Positions 12,601-23,399 of a stretch of 64,000 nucleotides of DNA are shown one piece after another; positions within the stretch are counted from its first letter, which is position 1; every line of letters starts with the position of its first letter. The notes under the pieces are model-generated. The model saw nothing but the letters and a program-made list of their open reading frames with translations. It ran no database searches and had not been told where the DNA came from. Location: the NCBI GenBank assembly GCA_020091685.1, contig CM034601.1, positions 1,736,920-1,800,919 of the forward strand, read 5' to 3'. This DNA is from Lutjanus erythropterus. Lineage: Eukaryota > Chordata > Actinopteri > Lutjaniformes > Lutjanidae. A program made the position numbers and the translations under genes.

Positions 12601-15600
12601 TTGTAGTTTAACTCCGGCTCGAAGCCTCAGCCAGGCTCGTAGCTTCAGGGTTTGTCGTGTAGATCTCCTCCTGTCTGTTTCACACAGCAGCAGCTTTCAG
12701 CAAAGCAGCTTTGCCGTCATTAAAGGTGCAGCTTTGTTGCATTATTCATGAATTGCCAAATAATTTTCAAGGGACTGCATAATGATTCCGGAGAGAATAT
12801 CTGGGCTTTGAGTTTCAGATGAGAACTGTACAGTATGATCCTCTAATGATGTCTCCTTCCCACAGCATCGTTCTCCAGTCTGAAGACAGAGCTGGAGCGA
12901 ATAAAAGCAGAGAAGGAACAGGTACTCGCTCTATGATATCCTGCAGTTTTACACCTCAATGAGGGAAAAAAGTCACTTGCAGAGCTTTCTGTAATGTACA
13001 CATCACACGTTGTTGTCCCCTGAAAAAATTGTCAAAAGACCTCATGTGGTCAATGAAAGTTTCTCTTTGATTATAACTAGAGATTAAGTTTTTTCAAAGC
13101 TGCTGTTATCTCTATTTTCATATCAACAATGGATCACTTGGTGTGAAAGAGGTCGATCATAGTGACAAATCTACATTAAAGTGTCACTCAGTGCAACTCG
13201 ATTAAGAATTTCAGCATCTTTTAGTTCATTCATTTGGTTTTATGGCCCCAAGTTTCACTTGGTCTCAGTAGCATCGTTTCCAGATGCAGAAAGCAGCTGT
13301 TTTTAGTGGAAAAAGTTCAGAGAAAATCACTTCCTCATTCACTAATTCACTTTTTTGTTAATAAGCAGTAGATTTTAGACACTTGTCAGTCATCATTATT
13401 TTAGATTATTCCTGACAGCTGTAGAGTAACACAGCTGTAATTTTCACATCTGTTAAATGCAACTCACAATGTGCAATATGTTAGTAGTACTGTACATGTA
13501 CTTTTTTGTTCTATTGTGGTAGTAAAATAATATACAGGGCACTACATAGTAAACAGGGACACAGCTGAACGAAGTTAGTGGTAAGCTGACTAAAAGATCT
13601 TGTTTTTGCCACTGATGGGCTCGGGTTGTTAGTGTAAAGAATCCCTGCAGAGTTAAAGCCTTTCAGACAACCCAACCCACCTTTCTCCTCAAAGCCACCA
13701 GACTCCATCAGCAAAAACAGTAACTTCACATCGTGATTGGTTAGTTTGTTGGTGTTTTACAGCACGGGTTCCCAAACTTTTTCAGCACTGACGCCTTATG
13801 AAGTCACACAACAACACAGACAAAGTAACCGATCGAGGCAGCAGTAGACCAGCATCTCCAGTCATCTGCTCAGTAAAATAGCTGTTTTTATCAAAGGAGT
13901 TTGGTGACTTTGAAGGGAGCGATACAACCTTCCCTGGTGGAGAGAGCAGTCTGAAAAGCTTCGTCTCTGTAGGGATCGTTTCTGTAATCCTGTCAGACAC
14001 TTCGAATGACAATCTTAGCCTTTTAATGGACGTTCTCGATGGGCACATTTGTCTCCAAGGATTTCATTGCAGCCTGTTTCAAGGCTGCTGGCTGAGGTGA
14101 TCCACTGGACCAATACTGAAACCTTTTTGTACCCGTTAATGATTTAAACACCCAAATATGTAAAAAAAAAAAAAATAGCAAAAATGCTGCTGTCAGTCGC
14201 AGACTTTTAGTGCGTTTGTGTATCCTTGATGTAAATTACTTATGTATGTGTTGTTTATGTAGTTGCAGAGCAGTCTAACAGAGAAGACTGAGACACTGGA
14301 GAGCATCCAGGGCCTGAAGAGCAGCCTGGAGCAGCAGCTCAAAGACCTCACCGCTGCAAAGGTCAGTCTGAGACACATTAACCTGTAGACCTCCTGCACC
14401 AAACAATGATACCAGAGTGCGGCAGGTTATCCTTTAACAGGTATAATATTTCCTCATTTAAAATCAATGAGGTAGTGTGTTAGATGAGGTTGGACAGGAT
14501 CTTTTTTGCATGTAAGATATAACCTGTATATACAGCATGTAAATATTTTACAGCATTTCACTTGTAAATTGCTCTGTGTGATGACACCAAGCTCTTCATT
14601 CACCCAGTAATGTGTGGTCTGCATCATCTTAAATTATTCAGTCAAATATGAATTTCAGTCCATTTGTAACAGTGTTATTGCAGTTTATTGGCTCCATTTA
14701 GCCTTTCTAATTGAAGTCTGTGTGTGTGTTTTTCTTTTTCCATTGCAGAGTGCACTAGAGAGTCAGGTGTTTGACGAGAGAGACAAAGCCCAGCGGCTGC
14801 AAACAGAGCTGGATGTCAGCGAGCAGGTTCAGAAGGACTTTGTCAAACTCTCTCAGACCCTTCAGGTAAGGAAGAGTTGTCAAGTTATGGACACAGTTAT
14901 GAAAAACAATGTGAAAAGTCAAAACAAGCACAGACTTTATCCTACTAACACATTTTGCCTGATATATCTCATTCCTCTGTGTCGTAGACTCCATTGTTGT
15001 CCACAGACTGTTAAAAACACAGCAGTGAGCCACACTCTGGCACTGGGTGACATATTCCTTCCTGAACACACACGCTGTAGTTTATTTTGAGTCAGTCCCA
15101 CATACACCGACCTGCTGGCCCAGATACTCACCAGAGCACCAAATGTGTGTTAATCTGCAGCTGAAAATAACAACAAATGCACTAGTTAGTCCTGCATGAG
15201 GGATGTTTGCTAAGAAAAGTAGAGAGCAGCAGTTTTAGGAAAATCCTGAGCCTTTTTAATAAATTAAACTCTGTACTTTCTATTTTTAAAAGGTTTAGGT
15301 GTTTTTTTGTTTAAGAAGGAAGAAGTAGACTTGGTTCTAACACCTCTTGGTAACATAAAGCAAGTGAACAAACTCCAGCAGATGAAACATGAAAAATTGT
15401 CCAGATATACTGAGTAATGTTGCAGCGGCACCTCTGCAAATGAGAAAGTTAAGTAATTATGTTATTTATTCATAAGTAATATAATTTTCTTAAGTCAGCT
15501 TTGTTTTACTGAGTTAGGGGACAGTTTCCAGACTTCCAACAACTCCTTTTTTAAAATATTCACATAAAGGGTTCTGTGCATCATATAAGATGTGCAGCAA

Positions 15601-18337
15601 AATAAGCAGAAACGTTCAGGACGTCACTGATGAAGACGGACTATTTCGTCATTTGTTCTGGTCTTTTTATTGGATTTGTTGGCAGCCTTATCCTTTAATG
15701 TGGATCAGTAGAAGGTTTTAACTTTAATTTTGTTGGGACTTTAATTCAGTCAGTATCAGTTGTATTTTTTGTTTCTTTCTTAAAGGAGACGTTCGGTATT
15801 TTTCAACCTGGGGTCTGTTTCCCCGTGTGTGTGTGTGTGTGAGATTAATGGGGACAACTCATTTTGCAGTTACTCCAGTAATGAGAGGAGACCGATGCAG
15901 CCGAGAAACAAGCTACAGCTTGATTTGTGGGGGCAAACGTGCTCCGTCTTAAGTTTATCCACTCTAACTGGTAATTTACACCAGGCGTGGCTGCGCCGTG
16001 TCACGGCTGCGCTGCGGCACTTGGATCAATTCGTGGCCATTCTAGTCAGTGCTCATGTTTACACCAGATGTGCTGCGGCAAGTTTTAGCTGCGTCCCAGA
16101 AGCGGCTCGGCGCTTCGCAGAGAATACGCAGCAAGTCTATTTTTGACGGATGGTGCGTCAATTTGCACAGAACGAGTAGGAAGTCGGGCACAAAAAAGGC
16201 AGGTTGAATCCAGTTAATTTTTCAAAATAAAAGACCCCGTGCAGACTCACGATCATAAAGACAGAGAAAATAAACAATTTAACCACGTAGCCTGCTTATC
16301 CATGGTAGAAGTACAAAGAGCAAGGAAAGAGGACTTAATGCTGCCGGTGGAAGTTGCAGTCGCTCGTATGACGGAACAAAACCGCGGCGCACACGCGACA
16401 TCACAAAGCCTGTTTGATGTTTTCACCTCTGACCGACTCGGACTCAATCAGTGGTGTAAACGTCTCTCTCTTACCCTTCGCTTGTTCCAGACTGCGTGTA
16501 ACCAAATCTCGTTTCATCTCGTGAAGTCTTGCGTTTTTTGTGATGAACAAACAGTCATGTTGGGTTTTGGCTCTGCTTCTGATGTTTTCACCGTGGATTG
16601 ATCTGCACGTACTCTTCATATAGAACAGATTGTTCAGCTTATAACATGTAAAAAATTTGTGAAACATTACCGTTTAGAATTTTGCGACAGATGCTAAGAT
16701 GACGGTTTCCAATGTCTTGTTTTGTCTGACCAACAGTTCAAACCTTTTTTTTTTTTTAGTTTACAAAGATATAAAGCAGCAAATATGATTAATAGATCAG
16801 CAAAATACAGTAGTTGTTGGTTAATTTTTTAATGATCAAATAATCATTTCAGCTCTATAACATTGTTCATTGATTTTTAAATAAGAGCAGTGAAAAGTTT
16901 TACTTGACATATTGAAACCTTTTGACCTTTAAACGTAACATGTTTAACCCCACATTTTCACTCTGTTACACGTTTAATAACTCTTCAAATGTGAGAGTAA
17001 CGTGAGTAGAACATGCACTGCTCTTGTGTTTGGGTAGAATTAAATGATATTCATGAGCTGACAGCTCATTTCCTCTGGACCGTCTCCAGCCAGACAAACA
17101 GGCCGTTGCTCGACTGCCCTGTAATTGGTGCAACACGTCCACATTGTTGCACCATCAAAAAGGTCAAGAAATGTTACTGAACTGGAATGAAAATTAACTC
17201 GGAGGAAGCTGGATCAGACTGAATATTGTCACATTGTGTTCAGGCTGAACTTGATGATACTTGGCAGTGGGACAGCGTTGGTCCCTGTCCGTCTCCTCAC
17301 ACCACGTCCACACGCTTAACTTATTACACCATGTGGACTTTAGGCATGTTTTTTTGTATTTGTGACTCTTGAAACACTTCAGGAAGAACATTTGCTCAGG
17401 ACAGCTTGTGGCGGTGAAGAAAAATATAGCAGAAAGGCCGCAGAGCCTTTATTTAAAGAGGAACACAAAACACTCAGATAGTCGGCAATACATCTCGCAT
17501 TTCCTCAAGTGATGTCATTTGAGTCAGTGTTGAATCTGACAACTACAAGTTTTGAAAAATCCAGTGGTGTGGAGTTAAAGAGAGGCGAGATTACCAAACG
17601 GATAAATTCTGCTCATCATTTCAGGTTAGCTTCTCTTGAGTCTGTGACTGAACTGTGAGAGCACGTTGCATTATGGGTAATGTAGGCGCCAGATTTTTGC
17701 AAGGAAGAAGAGTGCATGGAATAAAGAAAACAATATCTGTGTTTCTGCTGCATCGTTTTTTATCTTTTTTGTGTCCATCATGACTTCGACAGTTACCTTT
17801 ACATTTGCAAATCAATCATTTTTTTGCCCTTGTTCCTAAAAATGTGATAACGCTCATTAATGTCACATTTAGTTTTCATTGATAGAGATCTGGCACTTTA
17901 TAACAGATCTTTACTACAAAGCACACTCCTCCTAAAAAGCTCATATTTATTAATTTTCAAGTCCAGTGTCGTTTTTGGAGAGAGCTGATGGTAACTAAAA
18001 ATAAAGATCAAACTTTTTTTTGTCTGTTTTTTTGGGAGTGTAGTTCCTGCAGCCTTCCTCTCAGGCAACAGTTACAAGTGAGAGGCAGAACCCAGGGCAA
18101 ACAAAGCCCTTCAAACACTGACTGCTGCTCCTCTCTCATCAGAATATGATGTATTTATTGAGTAAATGAAGGGGAGCCAGAAGTAGAATTTCTGTGTTTA
18201 TGTTAATCAGTTAACGTTTGCGTCCGTGTCTGCAGGTACAGCTGGAGCGAATACGACAGGCAGACTCCTTGGATCGAATCAAAGTCATCCTCAATGACAC
18301 CAATTTGACTGACATCAACCAGCTTCCAGAGACATGA
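26..18337 (+). CDS. rabep1: rabep1, Rab GTPase-binding effector protein 1 (rabaptin-5), C-terminal part, 8 exons
   Basis: Rabaptin-5 is a cytosolic coiled-coil homodimer recruited to early endosomes by Rab5-GTP. It acts with the exchange factor Rabex-5 to promote endosome fusion. Joined coding exons are 26-142, 5747-5845, 8580-8720, 10957-11146, 12866-12921, 14263-14361, 14749-14865 and 18236-18337, giving 306 codons plus stop. All joins are in frame with GT-AG borders. Recognition rests on family-typical stretches such as KLQVMLRQANDQLE, KAEILFLKEQIQAEQCLKEN, RLQTELDVSEQVQ and the C-terminal TDINQLPET. The human protein is about 862 residues, so roughly the last third is present. By family knowledge this covers the Rabex-5-binding coiled coil and the C-terminal Rab5-binding coiled coil; the N-terminal Rab4-binding part and the adaptor-binding hinge lie upstream of the window. 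The paralogue rabep2 is less likely because the C-terminus matches rabep1. Confidence 0.95.
2728..2752. repeat. poly-T homopolymer
   Basis: An uninterrupted T run of about 24 in a rabep1 intron. It could be the tail of a retroelement on the minus strand, but no body was recognised next to it. Confidence 0.85.
3828..4110 (+). mobile_element. GGGCTGCAG-type dispersed fish repeat
   Basis: Begins TAGGGCTGCAGCTAATAG and continues with the ATTATTTTGATTATTGA, TTTGGTTTATAAAATGTCAG and CCCAAAGATGTTCAG phrases typical of an abundant teleost nonautonomous element. The 3' limit is approximate. Confidence 0.6.
5747..5845 (+). CDS. rabep1: rabep1 coding exon B
   Basis: A 99-bp exon (33 codons), phase 0, between a TTGTAG acceptor and a GTGAGC donor. 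It encodes VSALLQRVQESETLLSTLQQ and then AKRNTQEQM. This corresponds to the human segment ISALVLRAQASEILL..., in the coiled coil that mediates Rabex-5 contact. Confidence 0.93.
5846..8579 (+). other. rabep1 intron between exons B and C
   Basis: 2.7 kb without genes. Three diverged direct copies of a roughly 130-bp segment are visible near 6120-6260, 6750-6890 and 8055-8200, sharing wording such as CTTGGCTACA, ACTTGTGTG and CAACAGAAATG. Confidence 0.75.
8580..8720 (+). CDS. rabep1: rabep1 coding exon C
   Basis: A 141-bp exon (47 codons), phase 0, between a TTGTCTCAG acceptor and a GTATGT donor. It encodes SREQVADELSRLQRDNESLQ followed by GKHRLHVELQQQEDF. The reading frame stays open for about 84 codons past the donor, but that extension has no similarity to the family and the next exon joins in frame. 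Confidence 0.94.
8721..10956 (+). other. rabep1 intron between exons C and D
   Basis: 2.2 kb. The only clear feature is the CA microsatellite listed separately, plus a few TACTAAA units near 9050-9075. The rest shows no gene or obvious element. Confidence 0.75.
9607..9666. repeat. (CA)30 microsatellite
   Basis: A pure CA dinucleotide run of 60 bp in a rabep1 intron. The translated open frames across it are artefacts of the repeat. Confidence 0.98.
10957..11146 (+). CDS. rabep1: rabep1 coding exon D
   Basis: A 190-bp exon (63 codons plus 1 base) between a CTTCTTCAG acceptor and a GTGAGA donor. It contains the most conserved part of the family seen here: MEEKLKAEILFLKEQIQAEQ, then CLKENLEDTLQLEIEGCKEE. 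The last base forms an Ala codon with exon E. Confidence 0.96.
11147..12865 (+). other. rabep1 intron between exons D and E
   Basis: 1.7 kb, largely AT-rich. It is dominated by a GGGCTGCA-type repeat whose ends appear at about 11777 and 12346. No coding signal was found. Confidence 0.75.
11777..12346 (+). mobile_element. GGGCTGCA-type repeat, both ends visible
   Basis: Starts CAGTGCTGCAGCTAAC and ends near GAGTTTCAACTCTA, the inverted partner of the start. The interior is diverged and AT-rich. No matching target duplication was seen at the proposed ends. Confidence 0.5.
12866..12921 (+). CDS. rabep1: rabep1 coding exon E (56 bp)
   Basis: A short 56-bp exon, too small to show as an open frame alone. 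The acceptor is TTCCCACAG and the donor is GTACTC. After the split Ala codon it reads SFSSLKTELERIKAEKEQ, matching rabaptin-5 SISSLKAELERIKVEKGQ. Together with exon D it totals 82 complete codons, restoring phase 0. Confidence 0.94.
12922..14262 (+). other. rabep1 intron between exons E and F
   Basis: 1.3 kb containing a foldback element (about 13687-13917, listed separately) and an A-run near 14163. Nothing coding was seen. Confidence 0.75.
13687..13917. mobile_element. foldback (inverted-repeat) element, copy 1
   Basis: The left arm CTCAAAGCCACCAGACTCC is matched by a reverse-complement right arm near GGAGTTTGGTGACTTTGAAGG. Inner arms carry GGTTAGTTTG and the partner AAAGTAACCGATCGAGGCAG. 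The same arrangement recurs at 19605-19960. Confidence 0.65.
14263..14361 (+). CDS. rabep1: rabep1 coding exon F
   Basis: A 99-bp exon (33 codons), phase 0, with acceptor TTTATGTAG and donor GTCAGT. It encodes LQSSLTEKTETLESIQGLKS then SLEQQLKDLTAAK, a coiled coil aligning with rabaptin-5 LESTLREKSQQLESLQEIK.... Confidence 0.93.
14362..14748 (+). other. rabep1 intron between exons F and G
   Basis: A 387-bp intron. I see nothing in it beyond the splice signals and a pyrimidine tract with a short TG run before the acceptor. Confidence 0.8.
14749..14865 (+). CDS. rabep1: rabep1 coding exon G
   Basis: A 117-bp exon (39 codons), phase 0, preceded by a long pyrimidine tract ending CATTGCAG and followed by GTAAGG. 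It includes DKAQRLQTELDVSEQVQKDF and VKLSQTLQ, nearly invariant in vertebrate rabaptin-5. It starts the C-terminal coiled coil that binds Rab5-GTP in the known family. Confidence 0.96.
15780..16600. repeat. dispersed repeat/transposon debris
   Basis: GAGACGTTCGGTATTTTTCA followed by ACCTGGGGTCTGTTTCC is a recurrent fish repeat phrase as I recall it. Next comes GC-richer sequence with two open frames of 105 and 120 codons that match no protein I recognise. The class is uncertain. Confidence 0.35.
16700..16865 (-). mobile_element. GGGCTGCA-type repeat, reversed fragment
   Basis: Reads AAATAATCATTTCAGCTCTA at its end, with the upstream AAATACAGTAGTTGTTGGTTAAT phrase in two parts. These are the reverse complement of the repeat start. 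The limits are approximate. Confidence 0.45.
18236..18337 (+). CDS. rabep1: rabep1 last coding exon H with stop codon
   Basis: A 102-bp coding part (33 codons plus TGA at 18335-18337), phase 0, after the acceptor GTGTCTGCAG. It encodes VQLERIRQADSLDRIKVILN and then DTNLTDINQLPET. This C-terminus is diagnostic for rabaptin-5 and belongs to the Rab5-binding coiled coil. Confidence 0.97.
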   Translation, partial: VQLERIRQADSLDRIKVILNDTNLTDINQLPET

Positions 18338-19604
18338 TACCACTGAATGAAAACTGCCTTCAGTTTCATTCCCCCCTCTGTCTCTTTATCACTGGCCCAA
18401 TAACATTATTGATCTGACCCTTCCTCCTCCTCTTCCCCCCCTGCATAACCACAGAGGACGAGTCTGGTGGGACAAGGACAGACGTGGCATGAGGAGCCTT
18501 TTGTGTACATTAAGAGTCTTGGAACGTGGATAGAATAATGAAGAAGAACACTACTAAAAATAATGTAAATAACTAAATGTGTGACTCTGGACGGAGGGAT
18601 GGAAGTGGATGGAAGTCTTTCTGTCTGTGTCTTGTTTCTACTGTAGATATGACTGTCTCTGTATTAGCTCAACCAAAAAAGGTTTGTCGTCTTCTAAAAA
18701 GCACTTTTCATCTGCAACTTCTCTTTCCAGGTAAATAGAAAAACAATTGACACAACGCATAACTTTTCTCCTTCTGTTCTCAGAGCGGTTGATAATCGCT
18801 TCCTTGTTCCTCTCGCTTCTTCTTTCCACTTGTTTTTGTTGTTTGTTTTTTTTTCTCTCCACCTTTTTCTGGCTGTTTTTTTTTTCTGTGACATTTTCCA
18901 CCTTGTTCTGGTCATTTCACCGCATGACAAAGACATGATGAAGGAAATTCATGGAAAATACTTGCACATAACTTAACTGGGATGAAAAAAAGGAACATAA
19001 CACAATTTGAGCAATACCCTCCATTTCTTAAACATCCTCTACTGTATCTTTGCTTCATTCTTGTTCTTAACGTCTGACACAAGTCTGTTTTTGTTCTTTT
19101 AAAGCTGCAGAAATACAGTGAAGAAACATTCAGTCACGTCCAAAGTTTTATTTGCTTCTTGATGGTCAGTGAAACCTTCGAAACATTAGTCAACAAATTA
19201 TGTGTCAGAGAAAACAAAAATGGTTAGGTGAGAAAAAAAGCAGAGGTGTAGATGGAAAATAATTGATTTTAATTGATTACTTTTTGAGTGGACCTTAGTT
19301 GGCCTTCAATTCTAAAGCTCTTAAATTACAGTTTGTATAATATAGGATGGAAGAGGACACTATCACAACACTGGCACAAGGTGTTTCTCTTCTGTTGCAG
19401 CAGAGTAAGTAGCTTGTAGAGGGACATTCAGTTTGCTACCTACAGTACACGGTGGCCAAGAAGCATACCCTTGTAAAAAAAAAAAAAAAGAAAAAAAAAG
19501 CTCCCTTAAAGAAAAAAATCATTCAGCTTTAAGTGTACACTATATTTAGAATATTTTCACAGCTTTACCTTGCCGTCAGACAGCGTTTTCTGGCAGCAAA
19601 CTGA

Positions 19605-19960
19605 TGTTATATAAGCCAAAAATCACTCACTCCAAAGCCACCAGACTCCATTGAAAAAGCAGTAATTTTACCTCACAGAAAATGTGTCTTTCTGCTCTAC
19701 CGCTGCCTTGACCGGTTAGTTTGTTTATGTTATCGTATGATTGCTGAATGCGAACAATCCCTTTAAAACTATGAGGTCGCACAGTAACTCAAACAAACTA
19801 ACCAATCGAGGCAGCAGTACACCAGAAACTCCTGTGTTCTGCGAGGTAAAATTCCAATTTTTGATGATGGAGTTTTGTTGCTTTGGAGAGAGCGATAATT
19901 GGACTTTATAACGGTGGTTTTCCCGCTGGAAAAATCTGTCTGATTTCAAGGTAAAGTGGT
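19605..19960. mobile_element. foldback element, copy 2, in rabep1 3'UTR
   Basis: The arm CTCCAAAGCCACCAGACTCC, running on through a TTTTACCTC segment and GGTTAGTTTG, is answered by CAAACTAACC, GAGGTAAAAT and GGAGTTTTGTTGCTTTGGAG. Outer bases AATCACTCACTCC and GGAGAGAGCGATAATT extend the pairing. In RNA this would form a long imperfect hairpin. Confidence 0.7.
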
Positions 19961-21119
19961 GGAAAATATTCTGAATATAGCGCACACGTCGACCGCCATC
20001 TGCTGTAGATAATACACTGACTGTGGACAAATACCTCATACAACCCCACTACAAAAATCTGAATTTTATCCCTTTAAGGACAGCTGACTTTTCATATCTA
20101 TATTGTGTCCACAAGGTTCATCCATCACTACGAGAAACTGTTATCTGTGAAGCTACTAATGGATTTATTTAAGGATGTCAGCGCGTTAGAAGCAAACCAT
20201 GAATGTTTTTGACTTGTAGTGCTGAAAAAAATAGTAAAAACAGGAACAACTAAATGAACCATCCTGAAGACTTAACTGTAACTGTGCATAAATGGTACCA
20301 ACGTGGTACCAGATAGCTTCAGAAACCTCCTCCTGCCCGTCTCTGTAACTTTCTGACAGTCACTTTCACACCCAGGCTTTGAATTTCTCACCAGTTTTTA
20401 ATGTTTTTAAAATTCTTGATTCAGCTTTTACACCTGAAAAGCTGTGAATGTTTACCAGGAGAGACTGTCTGAAAATGTGCGTCATTATGCCCATATTCAA
20501 ACCTTTATCAGGTCTCCTCGCTTCCTCCTGTCTATATGCACATTTTACACATTTACATGGAAAAAAAATCCAAGTGGCAACCCTGAAAATAAAAAATTAA
20601 AATAAGTTGAAATATCAAAAAAAACGAAAATGTTTTTAGGATTGTCTGAGGTGGAAAAGAGGTAGATCAATAAAGAAAATGCAACAAACAGATTCAGTTT
20701 TTAAACTTGTGACTTAAATATCCACTGAAGATGAAAACAGAAGATCTGTGTGGAGAGATGAGGAGAAAGTGAAGTTATTTAAATTTGCATTTTCTTTTGT
20801 AGAGTTCCTGAAATTTCACTCAAAATTTGTGCTACATTGAATAGAAACGTGGTTTAGGACCGCTGCTTCCAGTGTGGCCGTTCACAACAGTTATAAAGAT
20901 TTTTCATCTATGACTTAATTCAGTCCAGGTCTTTTCTCGTGTAAATTAATCCTAATAAGTTCATTAAAAAGCCTCAGTATGCTGTGTCGTCTGACCACGT
21001 CTGAAGGCAGAAGCATTTTCTGAATTTCACTAAAAATAACTCACAAATCTTTGTCCACTCAGTGTAATAAATCATACAGACGTGGATAACGGCACATTTT
21101 CATTCATGCTTTTTTTTCT

Positions 21120-22130
21120 CAGTTATTTTTGTGAAAAGTGACAGGGTTGTTTGAAGAATGAAAAAAGAGATCTTGAGAGAGAACATAAAAATCTTTGGGG
21201 CCATGCCACTGATCTGATGGCGTTTTATTTTGAAATCCAAATAGTGCAAAGACCAAAAGCCCATTTGTCCCAAAAATAAAGGGCATAAAGGCCCATTGTT
21301 CCAAAAATACACATTTTCCCTGCGGAAACACAGTAACCCCTGAACCTAACAACTACAGGGAAATTGTGTATTTTTGTAACAATGGGTCTTTGGCCGTTGG
21401 TTTTTAAGGATAACAGCGTGGGGTTTCGGAACAATGGGCAGTCCCCTCTACTTTCACATTTGCAAATATTGTCAGATGCAGCCCTAAAGATGTTAGACAA
21501 TCTGACAAGTGTTTCTTTGGCGTTACTTTACCCACTACTAAAAATGAAACATGGCACTCTGTCTTTTTGAAATGATCCATTTTTAATCCAGACAGTGAAA
21601 AGTATCGGGGACAAGGTTCATGACAGTCGTCTTTTTCATTCTTCAAACAGAACGAAAAAGAGATCTGCTGACTTAAGGGCCATTGATCTGATGACCTTTT
21701 ATTCTGAAACCTTAATGCTGCAAAAAAAATGTCCTGTTGGACTGAAAGCCCATTTGTCCAACAGGCTTTTATCCCTTCTAAAAAAGACACAAGGCCCCAT
21801 TGTTCCGAAAATACACACTCTTCCTGCAGAAACACAGTAACCTCTAACCGTAACACCTGAAGGGAAAGTGTGTATTTTTGTAGTAATGGGTTTTTGGGAT
21901 AACAGTCCTGCTGGACAAACGGGCTTTCGGTCCAGTGGGACATTTTTCGGACTGTTGGGGTTTCGGGACAATGGCCTGTCCCATCTACTTTCACATTTGC
22001 AAACTTTGTCAGATGTTAAATGGTCTGAGAAGCTCTTCTTTGGCTTTACTTTAACCAGAACTAAAACGGAAACATTGCACTGTGTCCTTTTAAAATGGTC
22101 CATTTTTAATCCAGTCTTTGTTAGGATCAG
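21120..22130. repeat. tandem duplication of a palindromic repeat, period about 537 bp
   Basis: CTTTCACATTTGCAAA recurs at 21451 and 21988. ATCTGATGGCGTTTTATT and ATCTGATGACCTTTTATT mark the left parts. Each unit has an inner hairpin (21292-21386 and 21796-21890) with arms CCCATTGTTCC...ACACA and its complement ending GTAATGGG or AACAATGGG. In the second unit the pairing extends outward to about 21675-22000. The class is unknown. Confidence 0.8.
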
Positions 22131-22269
22131 GATTTTTAACCACAGTGAGGCCGAAAGACGCAGAATCTAACAGGTGGTGTTCCTGAAGCAGCTACACTGG
22201 AACTCATAGAAGTATACTACAGCGTTGTCCATCCCCCTGATAGTTTTCTTTTTCTTTTTTACTGGAATG

Positions 22270-22275
22270 AATAAA
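22270..22275 (+). promoter_or_regulatory. candidate poly(A) signal AATAAA for rabep1
   Basis: A canonical hexamer followed within 40 bp by GT-rich sequence (CGTACGTGTTGGCATGG). It lies 3.9 kb after the stop. Confidence 0.5.
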
Positions 22276-23393
22276 TGCAAGACTATTAGCAGGAAGTCGT
22301 ACGTGTTGGCATGGTTTTATTACATATTTGTCCAATTTAGGCACAAATTATTACACAACTCAAGAGGTGGAACATTTATCAGCTGCTAGACGCCCACATT
22401 TGTAATGTTCAGGCTGCCACTGTGTCTTTATGATCCTGTCAGAATCAGCACAGAAGAATTTGATTTTTAACCGAGGTAATACATATCGCCGATAAGACGA
22501 TGGCACAAAACAGAGAGGTTACACCTGCCAATGTGAAATGATCTCGAGAACCCCAACTCAACGTCTTCTGTAACTTCTAAGGGTGTGACTCATGTACAAG
22601 GAGTTGGTTGCACTCATGAAGCTGCAGATTCGGAGAACGGGAGGCTGAATGAATTTTCTTCTGCTGTGAGAAAAAAAAGAAAAAAATAATCCTCAAATGG
22701 AAGTAGAGGGATTCTCTTTGCATCAAACATTACACACTATATTAACATGCATACAGCAGATTTGTACGGTTTAAGGACATCGATCACTGTGTTATTTTGT
22801 TTGTTCGTTTTTGACTTGCATGTATTTACATTTCCCTATGTTGCATATGTCTATACTGTAGATATCTTGAGTTGATATTTATGATAGAGTCATGCAATGT
22901 GTTCTTATGAGATAATGTGGATGTGTGGGCGAGCCAGCCTGAGTTGCACTGACAGAAAACTTGTACGTCTTTTGGCTTGTATGATTGTGGGCTGAGAACT
23001 GAGAACTGGTGAACTTTAAAAAGTAGAAATTTTACAGTGTGAATTCTGGACATTATATATATATATATTTTCCTCTCTGAAGGCCTTACTGCATTATTGG
23101 CTTGGTGTGTTTATAATTTTATCTGTCTCTCTGATTACAGGAACTAATTTGGTCCGTATGGTGTTAGTATGAGGATTCCTCTGCTGTCATCACAGATACT
23201 CACTAATAATTCATTTTGGTCATGTTTAAGAGTTGATTTTTTACTGAGTAATTTCTGATCTAACACAGTTGGATTATTTTTAAAAAATGTGCGTTGAATC
23301 CCAAAAATGATGTTAAAATGAGATGGATGTCTGAAAGCTCACACTGTGTACCGACTCCTGCTTAGTTTTTAGTATAAATAGAACGTCACAAAG

Positions 23394-23399
23394 AATAAA
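23394..23399 (+). promoter_or_regulatory. second candidate poly(A) signal AATAAA for rabep1
   Basis: A canonical hexamer with a T/G-rich stretch about 30-40 bp downstream. It is an alternative distal end for the rabep1 transcript. Confidence 0.4.

Larger units (their letters stand above)
14866..18235 (+). other. rabep1 intron between exons G and H
   Basis: 3.4 kb. Around 15780-16600 is a GC-richer stretch, with a TG run at 15826-15841, that reads like dispersed-repeat or old transposon debris. A reversed GGGCTGCA-type repeat lies near 16700-16865. The short open frames here are unsupported as genes. Confidence 0.65.

Noticed and set aside
14469..14476. TGAGGTAG, the let-7 seed, in a rabep1 intron
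   Set aside because: The rest of the mature sequence diverges and no pairing arm is visible nearby; an 8-mer is expected by chance.
14866..15090. Extension of rabep1 exon G
   Set aside because: The GTAAGG donor at 14866 fits and the following exon H continues the conserved protein.
15829..16601. Two open frames of 105 and 120 codons
   Set aside because: No recognisable domains; located in repeat-like DNA inside a rabep1 intron.
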